The notes beneath the pieces were generated by a model. The model made no database searches. It saw nothing but the letters and a program-made list of their open reading frames with translations, and was not told the origin of the DNA. Below, piece after piece: positions 47,235-58,914 of a DNA stretch of 64,000 nt; position 1 is the first letter of the stretch, and every line of letters starts with the position of its first letter. This DNA comes from Odobenus rosmarus divergens (Eukaryota; Chordata; Mammalia; Carnivora; Odobenidae). The stretch covers positions 2,066,512-2,130,511 of the forward strand of contig NW_004450566.1 of assembly GCF_000321225.1 (NCBI RefSeq). Direction: 5' to 3'. A program made the position numbers and the translations under genes.

Positions 47235-48780
47235 ACAATTGGAGGTAATTGTAACAGTGAAGAATGGGCAGCTAAAGAGGAAGGAAGGAGCCAACTCCAA
47301 TTTTGACTTCTATGACCAATGAAAACCTAATTTTCTGTTCCAAGGGAAAGAGAGGTTCCAAGATTCCTAGTCAGTTGTCTCCCATCACTGTAACAAGAAA
47401 AAATATTAGTCATTGGAATCAAGCAGGTCAGTGCTACTCTGGGTTTAATACCCATTGACTCCACACTATTATAAGTACAGACTCTACTGTGCTAGCTACA
47501 TGTTCTTGAAGTAACAAGAAATTAGCACAGAAAGAGAGCAAAGGGTAATATGCTTTCACTTGCTCTCAGGGTTTTCTTAGGAAACTCATGTATTTCACTC
47601 ATAATTTTCAATTATTAAGCTAAAGAACATTTCTGGCTCTCTAATGTTTTTAAGATTTATTATCTTTTCTGTTCAAAGTGTTTAATTGATATACACAGAG
47701 CCTGCTGTGTTGTAATAGTACAAATAACAAAAAAATATCTAGGTTATCCTTTTCCTAGCAAAAAAAAAAAAAATCAAATTGTATACCAAGGGCTTTTTTC
47801 CCCTCTATTTGTATTATAACCTCAAACATAATTGGATATTTCTATACACTTTCATAGTTTTAAGGTTATCTAATGCTTTACCAAAAATTTATATTGTCTG
47901 GTAAATACAATACAATGGAAATCACAACTCCACTGCACTGTACTTTGTTTTTCACATTTGTGAAACTACACAACATGACACCTCTCACTTGAGATGGCAT
48001 TGAAATGACAGATCTCTTCATCATGCTTTGAATTCTAACACAAATAGAGCTATATCTTTTCTTCACTGGAGGATCATTTGAACAGACAGAGAATACAAAA
48101 ATTTGATATGTCTATATGGTTTCTTAAATTCTTCATAAATAACAAAAGCCTCAGCTAAGAAGACAAAGTGAAAACCAGAGGATTAATAAGCCTAAAACCT
48201 AAATCATTCCTTAAGTAAATGAGACATGATACAGCACTGTTTAGGTTTTACTTAAAATAAGAATTAAAAGAGTATCTGAGAAATAGTGCAGAAAGTAAAA
48301 CTAGAGAGGGGTTAAGCTCCAAAGTGAAAGTGCTAATCCTCTTCCTTCAGTCAATTAAGGAAGAGATCACATTCGTTCAGAGAAGAGGTCAGAAATCTAA
48401 GAAAAGATAAAAATAAGGATTTAGGTGTGATTCACTTTAGCACATAACCTGAGAAAATAGAAACTATAGTCTCTCCTGACAGACATTCAGGGATCAGAAC
48501 AAATCACTTATTTGTACCACAGGCCAGAAAAGTTCAGAAGTCATATGCCAAGGTGACAGTTCGACAGGCTTATGCAGGTGTGGGAAGCTTTGACTAAGAG
48601 TTTGAAATCTCTTTATCGATGAATTTATAAGTAATGAAAGTGGGCAGAAATTCACAATGATTGATGGCTTTACTGTCAGAGTTAGGCTGAAATGGTTGCC
48701 AGTATCAACAGGCGGTTGAAATAAAGAAAACACCATATATTTCTTTAAAATTTCCCAGGTTCTGAGATTCTAAAGGATTC
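47235..48780. other. Unique sequence
   Basis: Nothing recognised apart from an A-run at 47761-47773. Confidence 0.4.
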
Positions 48781-48784
48781 TAAA

Positions 48785-48890
48785 GCAGGTGTGACAGGTA
48801 TTATAATTTTACCTTTACAGAGAATGAACTGAACCTTAGAGAAGGAGTTTCCTAGGCTAACAGTCATAACCAGAACTCTGACTCAGGTTT
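48785..48890 (-). mobile_element. MIR relic, antisense
   Basis: 'gacaggtattataattttac', 'ctttacagagaatgaactga', 'accttagagaaggagtttcc' and 'cagaactctgactcagg' read as antisense MIR. Confidence 0.7.
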
Positions 48891-49061
48891 TGGTTATTGT
48901 TTTGTTTTGACTAAAAGTCTTATGCTCCTTTCAATATGCTCTGCAGGAAGAGAAGGGGGAAGGGTATGTAACTATATATGTTTTATATACACAATTTTTA
49001 GGAATATCACATTTGTGATTCAGTTTAATCCTCACTAACACCCCAATATTAATCAATAATA

Positions 49062-49215
49062 AAGAACTACCATTTATTATGAGCCTATTATGTTATCACA
49101 TATCATATACATCTATTATCCTTAAGTGCCTACAATAGCACAGCAAGGTAGTATTAGTATTTCTGTTATAAAAGTCAAGAAAAATGATTCTCAAGAAAGA
49201 TTAGATGATTAGCTC
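49062..49215 (-). mobile_element. MIR relic, antisense
   Basis: 'accatttattatgagcctat' is followed by 'cagcaaggtagtattagtat' and 'tctcaagaaagattagatga'. The order fits an antisense MIR tail and core, strongly diverged. Confidence 0.6.
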
Positions 49216-49224
49216 ATTTTTCCA

Positions 49225-49690
49225 AAACACGCATCTTATCATATCACCTGACACCTTTTGTTGAACTTTCCAGTGGATCCCTGCTGGTGTTAAGATAATG
49301 ATTTGCTGTGTTAAGGCTTGAACTTCTTCCTTTTCCAACTTGATATCAACCCATGGTCATCCTTGCCATCATTTCTGCCCCTTGTCTTTGCACACAACTC
49401 CAGCCTCATTCATCCAGTTAATTCATTTCCTCAGAGAAGCCTTCCTGACTAAGCCAGCCCTTATCACTTTCTCTTATTGTTTACTGTCATACGATCTCTC
49501 TTTTATAACACATATAATAGTTATACTTTTATATTTCTGTGTAAAATTATTGGAGTATTGTTTCTCTCCACCTCAAACTATAAATTGGATGAGGACTAGA
49601 ACTCTATGTTTTCTTATCATTTTATCCCCAGTTCCCAGTATAGTGCTGGCCACAAAAGTCTTTTAGAAATATTACTTATTCCTTTATCCA
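49225..49690 (+). mobile_element. L2 LINE 3' region, sense
   Basis: 'tttgcacacaactccagcct', 'tcctcagagaagccttcctgactaagccagcccttatcac', 'cctcaaactataaattggatgaggactaga' and 'ttatccccagttcccagtatagtgctgg' follow L2 to its 3' end. The 108-codon frame at 49340-49666 comes from this non-coding L2 sequence. Confidence 0.87.
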
Positions 49691-49694
49691 ACAA

Positions 49695-50080
49695 ACATTT
49701 ATAGAATAGTACAATTTAATTTACCATAATAAAATAATAGAATGTACCAATGGAAAACAAACCATATATTGGTTGGACCTGCTCTTTCATAAAGTAACTG
49801 TCATTCTTGATGCATATCTTCTTAGTTATTTGACTTTGTCTTATATAGGTGAGAAATTTTTCAACATCCTGGTAGAAAAGTTTTTCTAAATCTTCTTGGA
49901 TGCCTTTAGTTGCCTTCATCCTTCAAATATTAATCCAAATAAGCATTATTTACAGAGATGATGATGATGATCATGATGATTCATTGCTTTCAGCCAACCT
50001 AAAGAAATTATCTGCTTCTACATCTATAATAACTTGGTTTTACTAAAATATTTCTATTTTATAGTATAGCCCTTAAACGT
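49695..50080. other. Unique sequence with short GAT repeat
   Basis: Nothing recognised except (GAT)n at 49959-49980. Confidence 0.45.
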
Positions 50081-50084
50081 GAAT

Positions 50085-50200
50085 CTCCTTAGCTAGTAAA
50101 TTCAGATTCTCCATTGCAGAACCCATGTCTATTTCATGTTTCTGACCCCCATAGCCTTATAAGAGTGACATGCACATAGTCAGGGCTCAAGAAATTCAGG
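50085..50200 (+). mobile_element. L2 3'-end-like relic, sense
   Basis: 'cagaacccatgtctatttca', then 'gacccccatagcc', then 'cacatagtcagggctcaaga' suggests the last 110 bp of L2. Weak. Confidence 0.5.
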
Positions 50201-50479
50201 TTAATAGAAAGCCAATAATGGCACAGTCATCATGGTGAGAAAGGCTGGTGTTACTTGTTTCTGTTTCCCAACAGAATTTCATATTTTGTGATGTGTACAT
50301 TCCAACATCAACTCTCCAACACCAACCGGATGTCCTACACTTCAGTTCAATTCTGATACTAATACCCAGAGTTAGCGTCAGATTCCACAGGTCTAAGAAC
50401 TTAATCCCACAAGACTGCCCTCACTTCAGATGCCAAGGATCACCTCTACTTCCTGACTGGCTATAAATCTTGATGTTCC

Positions 50480-50975
50480 ATGAATGCCCGTCAGGTCTGA
50501 TAATTCACTAAGTCAATTAAAAGAACTCTGGAAAGCCCTCTATCTATGATTACAATTTCATTACAGAGGATACAACTCAGGAACAACCAAGTGGAAGACA
50601 TGTCTAGGGCAGAATTGTGCGGGTCAGGTGCAGAGCTTCCACACCCTCTCTAGGCATTCACTTTCCGGGTACATCTATGTATTTTCCATTACAAAAGCTC
50701 CGGGAGCCTTATTGTTTCAGGAGTTTTATATGAACTTTCAGTACACATAATGATCGAGTAAACTATTGATCACATGATTTAACTCAATCTCTAATCCCTC
50801 TCTCCTCCCCAAAGGTCTATCAGGAGGTGGGGCTAAAAGTTCCAACTTTTTAATCAAGTGGTTGACTTGTTATGAGTAACAGAAGAACTCCTATCACACA
50901 GGAAATTCTGAGGCAGTTAAGAGCTCTGTACCAGGAGCAAGGACAAAGACAAAACACATATGCCATATGCAGGAA
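50480..50975 (-). mobile_element. LTR-like element, probable ancient ERV solo LTR
   Basis: 'ggaacaaccaagtggaagacatgtctaggg', 'gcttccacaccctctctagg', 'gattta...aactcaatctctaatccctctctcctcccc', 'caggaggtggggctaaaagttccaac', 'atcacacaggaaattctgag' and 'gagctctgtaccaggagcaaggacaaagac' have the look of an antisense mammalian ERV-class LTR. I am not certain of the family, and both edges are approximate. No viral coding sequence is attached. Confidence 0.6.
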
Positions 50976-50979
50976 TTGG

Positions 50980-51740
50980 GAGGGAAAGGTGGTTGGAAAC
51001 CATAGCCCTACTACCAACGTTGCTGCTCATATCTCATGTTGAGGAGTTCTGACAAAAACTGAATACATTATCCTCCAAATTTGCCAAAGATTTAAGAATG
51101 TGAGTTCAATAAAATGATCTTCATTTCAAATTATTTTTAATAAACTATAAAATGCCTCCAAAACAACATAAAAATAAAAATATTCAGGTTCTGATTTCAT
51201 AATCAAAAATCAAAAATAATAGGTCACCAATTTCAAAATATTCTCCACTAATAAATCTACATATATATCACAGATTCTCAAAACTACTCATGCTTGGGCA
51301 GACCACCTTCTGAAAATATGATGGGGGCAGCATACTTACTCTCCTTTTCTCACTAGAAAAAGGAGTGAAAAATGTCTGTTTCCCCTTAAGCCACACAGAA
51401 ATATCCAATTTATTAATAGGATAGCTTAATTTGTCACATTTCAATTATATTATAAGATTATATTTCCAGTTCAAATCCTTAAATTTGATTTAGTTAACAC
51501 TGAAAAAAAAAGGAATATAAAAAGTTATGTACATCAAGTTGACACCTTTATCCCAATTTCATCAGGCTCTTAATTTCCATTCCAAAGAAAAACTAGAAGT
51601 TTCTATATCTGTAAATAATTGTTTACTTTACAATAAGACTCATGCCTTCCGTTTAACCAGTAAGATATATAAGAAGAGTCACTTTGAATGATACTCATAT
51701 ATTCACCTATTTAGCAGGTGGTGAATCCCCAATTTCAGGT
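50980..51740. other. AT-rich unique sequence
   Basis: Nothing recognised. Confidence 0.4.
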
Positions 51741-51745
51741 AGATT

Positions 51746-52195
51746 CACACTCTAATTTTTTTTTAAGATTTTTTAAAAATTTGGGCGCCTGGGTGGCTCA
51801 GTCGTTAAGCGTCTGCCTCTGGCTCAGGTCATGATCCCAAGGTCCTGGGATCAAGCCCCGCTTCGGGCTCCCTGCTCGGTGGGAAGCCTGCTTCTCCCTC
51901 TCCCACTCCCCCTGCTTGTGTTCCTGCTCTCGCTGTGTCTCTCTCTCTGTCAAATAAATAAATAAAATCTTTAAAAAAAAAAAGATTTTTTTAAAAATTT
52001 ATTTGTCAGAGAGAGAGAGGGAGAGAGAGAGAGAACACAAGCAGGAGGAGGGGCAGGCAGAGGGAAAAGCAGACTCCCCACTGAGCAAGGAGCCTGATGT
52101 GGGACTCGATCCCAGGACCCTGGGATCGTGACCTGAGCTGAAGGCAGATGCTTAACCGACTGAGCCACCCAGGCACCCCACACACTCTAACTTTT
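51746..52195 (-). mobile_element. SINEC, minus strand, interrupted by a second SINE
   Basis: The body runs 51760-51782 (tail part) and 51982-52180 (rest, ending gagccacccaggcacccc). Outer flanks are cacactctaatttt (51746-51759) and cacactctaactttt (52181-52195), an old duplication with one change and one indel. Another SINE entered its tail. Confidence 0.94.
51765..51999 (+). mobile_element. SINEC inserted in the tail of a minus-strand SINEC
   Basis: The body is 51783-51981 in plus orientation. The inner flank aagattttttaaaaattt (51765-51782) recurs at 51982-52000 with one extra T. The duplicated bases are the tail of the older SINE. The two elements therefore lie tail to tail. Confidence 0.95.
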
Positions 52196-52410
52196 GAGTA
52201 AATAAGGACTGGGGATATTTATCTTTAACAAGGATCCCAAGTGATGAATGAGTCATAAACCATATATTTCTTCAGTGAATAAAATGAGTTAGAATGAATT
52301 ATAATTAGAATTCTAATTGAATTAGAATGAAACCCTTGGTTTATCTATATTAGTTAAATATAGTATCTCTATTTACCTCAGGGGCTTACTGGAAAATGCA
52401 AATTTCAAAT
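52196..52410. other. AT-rich unique sequence
   Basis: Short internally repeated 'gaattataattagaattctaattgaattagaatg' at about 52294-52330. Otherwise nothing. Confidence 0.4.
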
Positions 52411-52414
52411 AACT

Positions 52415-52520
52415 TCAGAGACGCCCTGAACTGGGCCCTAAGGAATGGGGTCTGGAATCAGCTTTTTTAGGAAGCTCTCAATGTTATTCTAATTCACACT
52501 GCAGTTTGAGACCTCCTTCA
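52415..52520. mobile_element. MER5-like fragment
   Basis: 'actgggccctaaggaatgggg', 'tctggaatcagcttttttag', 'gaagctctcaatgttattct' and 'acactgcagtttgagacctc' follow the right two-thirds of MER5A. Confidence 0.65.
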
Positions 52521-52529
52521 CTGGCGATT

Positions 52530-52985
52530 CCTTCCAGCCCTATGATTTTATGATTCTGGTTTGTGACTAATCAGCCTAAATTTTAGTTGGTAGACCACAC
52601 AACTCTCTGCCAAACTTCCTCCACCAAATATAGCAGGAGTTGACAGATGCCCAAGCGGCAGTGGTCTTTGTGTGTGCCCATCCTAAAAGCAGCTGGGCCT
52701 TGCGGCCTTAGCCCCAGCTGTCTGGAACTAGGCAGCAGGTGCTGAGAGGGTCAGCTGTTCTCACAAGGCAAGCCTGGCAGCTCTGCTTGCCTGGGTCTCG
52801 AATTCTCCCTTGGGTGGCCTTCCTTTTGTGGGTGGTCCAGCTCAACTCTAATTCTAGTGAGTTTGTATTCCAAGGCTGAAATACCCGGGCCAGAGCCTAC
52901 AGAGAGCACATATGTGTTTTATGTTTATAAATATGTATTCACACATGGGATTGAATGATCACTTAAAGTCCCTTCCAGCCTTAAA
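52530..52985. other. GC-richer unique patch
   Basis: Locally higher GC at 52620-52860, with no frame or motif I can name. A MIR-3'-end-like phrase (gatcacttaaagtcccttcc) lies at 52957-52976. Confidence 0.4.
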
Positions 52986-52990
52986 TTCTA

Positions 52991-53016
52991 TGTGTGTGTG
53001 TGTGTGTGTGTGTGTT
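52991..53016. repeat. (TG)n microsatellite
   Basis: About 12-13 uninterrupted TG units. Confidence 0.95.
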
Positions 53017-53019
53017 TAT

Positions 53020-53805
53020 GTATAATTATCATGCAAAATGTTCTCATACATGGTTTTTAATTGGAGATAAAGATGGGCATGATCCAATGGTCTCTACTCT
53101 TTCTCAATCCTCTTCAATTTTCAAAATTAAATCTGTTTTAAGAACAGCACTAAAAAAGCAAAACTCAAATACCACCAAAATACTTACTACCAGTCTAAAG
53201 TAAGTGTATCTAAGCAATCTGAGAGAAAAGGAACTTTTGTGACAATATACTGTCCATGTGCAAAGGACATAAAAATTCATTAAAATGTAGAGGGATAAAG
53301 AAAATGCATCCTTTTGCAAGAATGTAAGTAAATATCATGGCTTTAAATTACTATTCTCACATTTCTTCCTTTTAAATATAAGTAGCAAAATGATATATAT
53401 AACAATATAATGATATATTAAGTTTATAAAATTACCACAAAATTAAGTTTTAACTTAAAGTTATATTTTTAGTGCATTGTTTATATATTCTTTACATTTA
53501 TATTATTCTCATAGTTTGTATCTTCTTGTAGTAATAAACATGAGTAACTCCACAATTTGATATTGTCAGATAAACTTTTGCTGAGATTTCTCACCATTTC
53601 AAAATGAATTGATGATTTGTGATTTTATGGAATGAATCAGATTTTAAGGTTTCTGAGTGAAGTATATAATTTTTTAATACTCTGAGTCAATACAATTCTA
53701 GTCTGCTTCACCTACGTGCTAAAAACATGATTGAATAAGGTTGAAAAACCTTTTCTTGTAAAATACTTGGTTATTTTTCCTTTTAAACTTCCTATGCTAA
53801 ATGAC
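53020..53805. other. AT-rich unique sequence
   Basis: Nothing recognised. Confidence 0.4.
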
Positions 53806-53809
53806 ATTT

Positions 53810-54045
53810 AAAAATATTATTACAGGGGCACCTGGGTAGCTCAGTTAAGCGTCTGCCTTCGGCTCCAGTCATGGTCCCAGGGTCCTGGGATCGAGCCCCA
53901 TATCTGGCTCCTGGCTCAGTGGGGAGCCTGCTTCTCCCTCTCCCTCTGCCTCTCCCCCTGTTTATGCTCTCTCTCTCTCTCTCTGTGTATATCTGTGTCT
54001 CAAATGAATAAATAAAATCTTAAAAAAAGAAAAAATATTATTACA
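53810..54045 (+). mobile_element. SINEC with perfect 15-bp duplication
   Basis: The body is 53825-54030. The head lacks 4-5 bp of the A-box region (gctcagttaagcgtc, missing 'tcgg'). A CT run lies in the body. The direct repeat aaaaatattattaca lies at 53810-53824 and 54031-54045, perfect. Confidence 0.97.
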
Positions 54046-54775
54046 AATCTTTCAAGAAACAGTAACTTTGTAAACAACAATTTCTAGGAGTACATGAAAT
54101 ATTAAAATACTTAATGATTCTTTTGGAGGAAAATACTAGATCTATACACTAGCCATACCAACAAAAATAATTGGAATAAAAGACCCCATTGCAGTAGAAT
54201 GAGCAATGCTTTACCTGGAAGAGAAGAAATTGTACTTTACATAATTACTGTCAAAAGGAAATGAGGTTTTATATATATATTTATATATGTATATAAACTA
54301 TACAATTATTCAAATTGCTAATAAATGTCATTATTTTAACCAAAGAGCTTCCTTCAAATGTCTGTAAAGCAATTAGCACAGCTGAAAGAGGCATACGCAG
54401 ATGGCCTGTAATTGTAAGTTATAAAATGCAGAGGAAATTTGATGGCTGGTTATTTAATTTGATCAATAAGACATGCAAAGTGATGGGAATAAATTGATGT
54501 GTAACCCTGAACTGCCCATGGTGTCTACATTGATCCACTTAAGCAGCAAGCCCATGAACTTTACTCCATTTTGTGGGAATTAAGACAGAACTCTTACTCA
54601 GCAAAATGTGGCAAAAGCAGCAGTGATTTCCAAGGCCTCCTATTGGGTGTTCTAGTCCTTACCTTTCTGTTCAGGGCAAGCTTTCTAAATCCCTAAAGGT
54701 TCTCAGTTCCTTTATACTCTCCCTTTCTACTCCATAAATGTGTTCTTGTTCTGCAGAAGCTATCGCAAATGTAGC
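54046..54775. other. Unique sequence
   Basis: Nothing recognised. Confidence 0.4.
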
Positions 54776-54777
54776 CA

Positions 54778-55687
54778 CCAAAATGTAAACATAATGAATA
54801 TATTTTTTATTGTGGTAAAAAACCTATGACATATGAGATCTGTCTTAACAATTTGATTAAGTATAAGCACAATTTGTACAGCAGATCTCTAGAAATTTTC
54901 CTATCTTGTGTGACTGAAAAATCGTAACCCAATGAACAGTAATTCTCCCATTTTCCCCTCTCTCAAACCTCTGGCAACCACTATTCTGCCTTATGTTTTT
55001 AGAAGTTTGATTATTTTAGATACCTCATATAAGTGGAATCAGGCAGTACTCATCCTTCTGTGACAGTCTTATTTCACTTAGCATAATGTCTTCAAGTTTC
55101 TTCCATGTTGTACAATATGACAGTTTCCTTCTTCTTTGACTGAATAATATTCCATTATATGTATACATCTACAATGTATATACCACATTTTCTTCCTCCG
55201 CCCTTCCACTGAAAGATGATTTATCTTTATCCATTCACCTGTTGAAGTGGTCACCCCCTGCTTTCTTACTTTCAGTTGTCTGCAGGTATCCGAACTATTC
55301 AGGTTCTGTCAGCACGCTGACGGAGTCCAGACAGAAGCCATTTTCTTGGGCAGTCCTCTGAAAAGCTGGAAGGTTGGAAGCATGCTCCACTCTTCACTTT
55401 CACCCTGAGGGAGATGCAGGCTAGGGTATTCGCTTCTGGTATCAAACTGTGTGGGCTTAGGAAAGGGACTGATGTAGGTACAATGAAATTGCTTTTGCTA
55501 TCCATTTCAATGAAGCTGTTCCTAGCTTTCTGCTCACCTACAGTACCCTGACTTCTTAACCAGATTCTCTAATCCTTATAAAGGTATTTTGGTCCATATA
55601 ACATTGTTAAACCAGCATTTCTATTGGGGGGAATAAAGGTTTGGACTTCCTATTCTGCCATCTTGCTGATGTCACTACTCCAAAATG
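54778..55687 (-). mobile_element. LINE-1 with 3' end joined directly to 5' UTR
   Basis: 54786-55250 is an antisense L1 3' end and ORF2 C-terminus ('ttttattgtggtaaaaaacc', 'cctctggcaaccactattct', 'cctcatataagtggaatcag', 'cttagcataatgtcttcaag', 'ttatccattcacctgttga'). 55255-55678 reads as antisense L1 5' UTR and ends 'ttcctattctgccatcttgctgatgtcac', the complement of an L1 start. About 5 kb between them is absent. The short repeat ccaaaatg at 54778-54785 and 55680-55687 may be the target-site duplication, making this one insertion with both ends present. Confidence 0.8.
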
Positions 55688-55689
55688 AA

Positions 55690-56020
55690 TGTTTAGAGTG
55701 TTACCCTTATTAAATGTGTTAAAACAATTAACTTTTTGGTAATCTTAAGCATGAAAGTCTGAATAAAATACAAATCTTACTGATTGTAAGATTTCATTCA
55801 GCAGATGAGGAAATGGGGACTTTAGGAGAATTTGCTGGGGAGAAGATCCCATGAACATCTCTATATGAACTCTTAATGATTATTCTCTGCATAAAGCCAG
55901 CCTTAGCATACCCATAGCTTTTGTGATGTATTTTATGAAATCCTACCACTCTAAGATTAATTAAGGACTTAGATTTCTTTTGTGAGAGATCATGCAAAAG
56001 AGAGACTAAGAGCTGAGATG
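55690..56020. other. Unique sequence
   Basis: Nothing recognised. Confidence 0.4.
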
Positions 56021-56024
56021 GAGC

Positions 56025-56255
56025 CAGCAGCCTAGGTTCATGTCCCAGTATTGCTACTTTCTAATCATGTATGTTTAGGCATTCAAGTAAGGCATTAACT
56101 ACACTGTTCCTCATTTTTATGACACTAATAAAATCCTAATAATTGAACCTCATTCAGCTGCAATGAGTATTAAAATACCAATATTTGTAAAGTATTCGGA
56201 ATATTGCCTAGTATTTGGTGTTATATAGGTATAAGCTATTACTATTATTTATAAA
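56025..56255 (+). mobile_element. MIR relic, sense
   Basis: 'ccagcagcctaggttcatgtcccagtattgctactttctaatcatgtatgtttaggcattcaagtaaggc', then 'tgtaaagtattcggaatattgcctagtatt', then 'gctattactattattt' follow MIR from head to tail. Confidence 0.82.
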
Positions 56256-56630
56256 AATAGCTGCCTAAAAAAACATACTGCAACATAAAAATTAAATATG
56301 AATCTGTTAAAGATGCCATAAGCAACCTTAAAATAGAAAAATATTTGTAACATAGGTAACAGATAAGTTATAATAATAAATTATATATAATATATAGTAT
56401 ACTAATACATAATAATTAACTAGTAAATTCTAATAGCTTTACACATTGAAACAAAAATGAAATTAAATTTTATTATGATATTGGCAAAAACAAAAATGAT
56501 TAATGATACCCACCATTAGTAAGAGATCAGATGTTCTTAAATAGTGAATATAAATGAAATCACCAGGGACATTGTAGAGAAAATTTATTAAAACACAAAA
56601 GTATTCATCAAAACATAAAATATCCATATG
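56256..56630. other. AT-rich sequence
   Basis: TATAATA-rich, nothing recognised. Confidence 0.4.
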
Positions 56631-56634
56631 TATT

Positions 56635-57230
56635 AAATGAGAAATCCCAACTCTAGAAATCCCTGCAGAAATCCTTAAAGTATCCTTTAAGTTTGTAAAA
56701 CATATGCTTATTCATAGTCATTGCAACCTGCTTTTAATAGGTAACATTTGGAAATAAACTGACATTTGGTTATCAATTGAAGTTAATAAATTATGCTCTA
56801 GTTATACTATGGATATTAAGCAGCTGTTTTATATATCATCCATCACACTCCTTAAATGCGTAAGAGAAAATTTACCAATGTGTATCAAACTATTAACTCT
56901 GGTTACCCTGGTTACCACTGGGGAGTGGAAATATTTTAAAGACTATGACACATTTTATGTTACACTCTAATTTTATACCAGATACATTTAATTTTAAAAA
57001 AGCATATTCTAAAGCAAAGTGAATTATTTTGTATTAGTAATCAATCAATAGCAAGGTATAAAAGAGTATATGTAGTAACATTCCAAAGGAAGAATAATAG
57101 TAAAAAATTCATCAAACATTGGTAATTATCACCCTTAGTGGGGTAATAGGTGATTTTTATTTCCTCTTACCTTATACTTTTGTAAAGTTTCCAAATTGAC
57201 TTGTGTTATATTTATATTTAGGGAAAAATA
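56635..57230 (+). mobile_element. Old L1 3'-end relics, sense
   Basis: 'cccaactctagaaatccctg', 'gtaacatttggaaataaact', 'ttgaagttaataaattatgctctagttatactatggatattaagcagc', 'ttaactctggttaccctggt' and 'taccactggggagtgg' fit an ancient L1M-type 3' end. A second 3'-end-like unit follows at 57040-57230 ('gtaacattcc', 'gggtaataggtgatttttat', 'cttttgtaaagtttccaaat'). Confidence 0.62.
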
Positions 57231-57234
57231 ACCT

Positions 57235-58760
57235 AATGTTCTTTTAAAAACTTTAATGTCCTCACACCCCATGATTGAAGACTTTATTGGAATAGAGAAC
57301 ATAGCACTCTGATATAAGTCTAGAATGAAAATGAAACTTCTTCCCATCATTTTGTCCAACTTATAGGGCCTGCATTTCTGCTATTATATCCTTGTTCTCA
57401 TTTATCTAATGAACCAAAACCACAAAAGATTGTAGGCAGCAACATAGCAACCTATATGATTTATGGAGCCTGAATATTCCTAACAACATATGGAAATAAA
57501 TCTATCAATCATCAGGTGGGAGCTATGATTTAGAAAATGTGTTATAGTAAAGTCTCCATAAACAAAATAAAACTTTTGAAAATCATTCATTAAAATTTCT
57601 ATTAAATAATTTGGTATATAATGTTCCAGCCAAAGTATATGTCTTCTTAAATGATTATAGGACTATTGTTCACTTAAAAACATTAGCCTCTAAAATTACA
57701 TAGCTTTTTTTACTTTTCACTTTTCTTTTAGATTTTCTTTTTTTATTGCACTTGGCCAAAAACCTCTGAAATTATGTCAGAATTGTAGCTTTTGGAGGTA
57801 AAGTCTCAAATGACCAAATGGATCAAATCAAATTTAATATGATGTGATTTTAAAGAGGCCAAGATACTAAATTTTGAAAATCGATGTTTACTCTGGAAAT
57901 ATTAACTAAATATTTTGAAAAAAATTACCAAGGAAGCAAACTTTTTTCTCTTGTGCAGCTTTGTTACATTTGGCAGTCATTTCTAAAATCATTTTCTATA
58001 ACCATATTCAATTTAATGAATATCCAAGAATTGTACCATAGTGACATGGGTGGGAATAGTACTGCTTATTAAAATTAACAATTCATAAATGGGCTACTCT
58101 CAATTATCCATATAGCATGAAATTTGAAATTCAGAAAGAAATAGAAGCCTTACTTTCAACAGTAGTTTGGAGCCTATAAAATTTTTCCTAAGCTTAAAAC
58201 AAGCAGTCCAATTTACTGATTAAAGTTTTATCTCATTTTCCTGGGGCCCATACATGAAGGGGAAAAAAAGAGAGAGAAGAAAACTATATAATCCATAGTT
58301 TAAAAAGAGAAAATTGTTGGCACCACAGTCTCACTCTCAAGTCAGCAATGAAGAAAAATCTCTATGAAAATAAATTGCACAAAGTGAGACTATGTTCTTG
58401 ACATCAAAGGTATTAATTATTGTGAAAGTCCAAATTCCCCTACCAAAAAAGAAAAATGAATCTGTTCTGCCTGGAAGACAGAGAATGCCATAGCTTAGAG
58501 TCTGAGGCAATAATGATCTAGCTGTCATGAATACAAGATATATCAGAAGAGGTGAACCCTTTCCCCCCCAAAAAAATTGACCCCCTTTCCTACACCTATC
58601 TATGGCTTGAAAAGAAAATGAATAAAATTAAGTGGAGTCACCTTTTCCTTTTGAGTCGAGAGAGAAAATGAGTGTGATATAGAGACAGAGAATTCAAAAG
58701 TAAAGCATAGATTATTTCCTAAACCTCTAGTAATTTTAAAATAAAGTTATTTATAGTATT
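57235..58760. other. AT-rich unique sequence
   Basis: Nothing recognised. Confidence 0.4.
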
Positions 58761-58767
58761 CTGCCCT

Positions 58768-58895
58768 ACAGCAATTTTTTCTCAAATTTAAGCATAAGAA
58801 TCATTTGATTACCCTAGTTAAATACAGATTCTTATACTGATTCCAGGTGATGATAACGTTACTGGTCCATGAAGCACACTTTGAAAAGCAATGCC
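58768..58895. mobile_element. MER5-type fragment, central part missing
   Basis: 'ttctcaaatttaagcataagaatcatttgattaccctagttaaatacagattct' and 'ccaggtgatgataacgttac...gaagcacactttgaaaagcaatg' are the two MER5A halves. Confidence 0.78.
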
Positions 58896-58914
58896 TATCA
58901 TATACTCGACAATT

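Noticed and set aside
52620..52860. Possible CpG island
   Set aside because: GC is modestly raised but CpG dinucleotides are few, and there is no promoter-like context.
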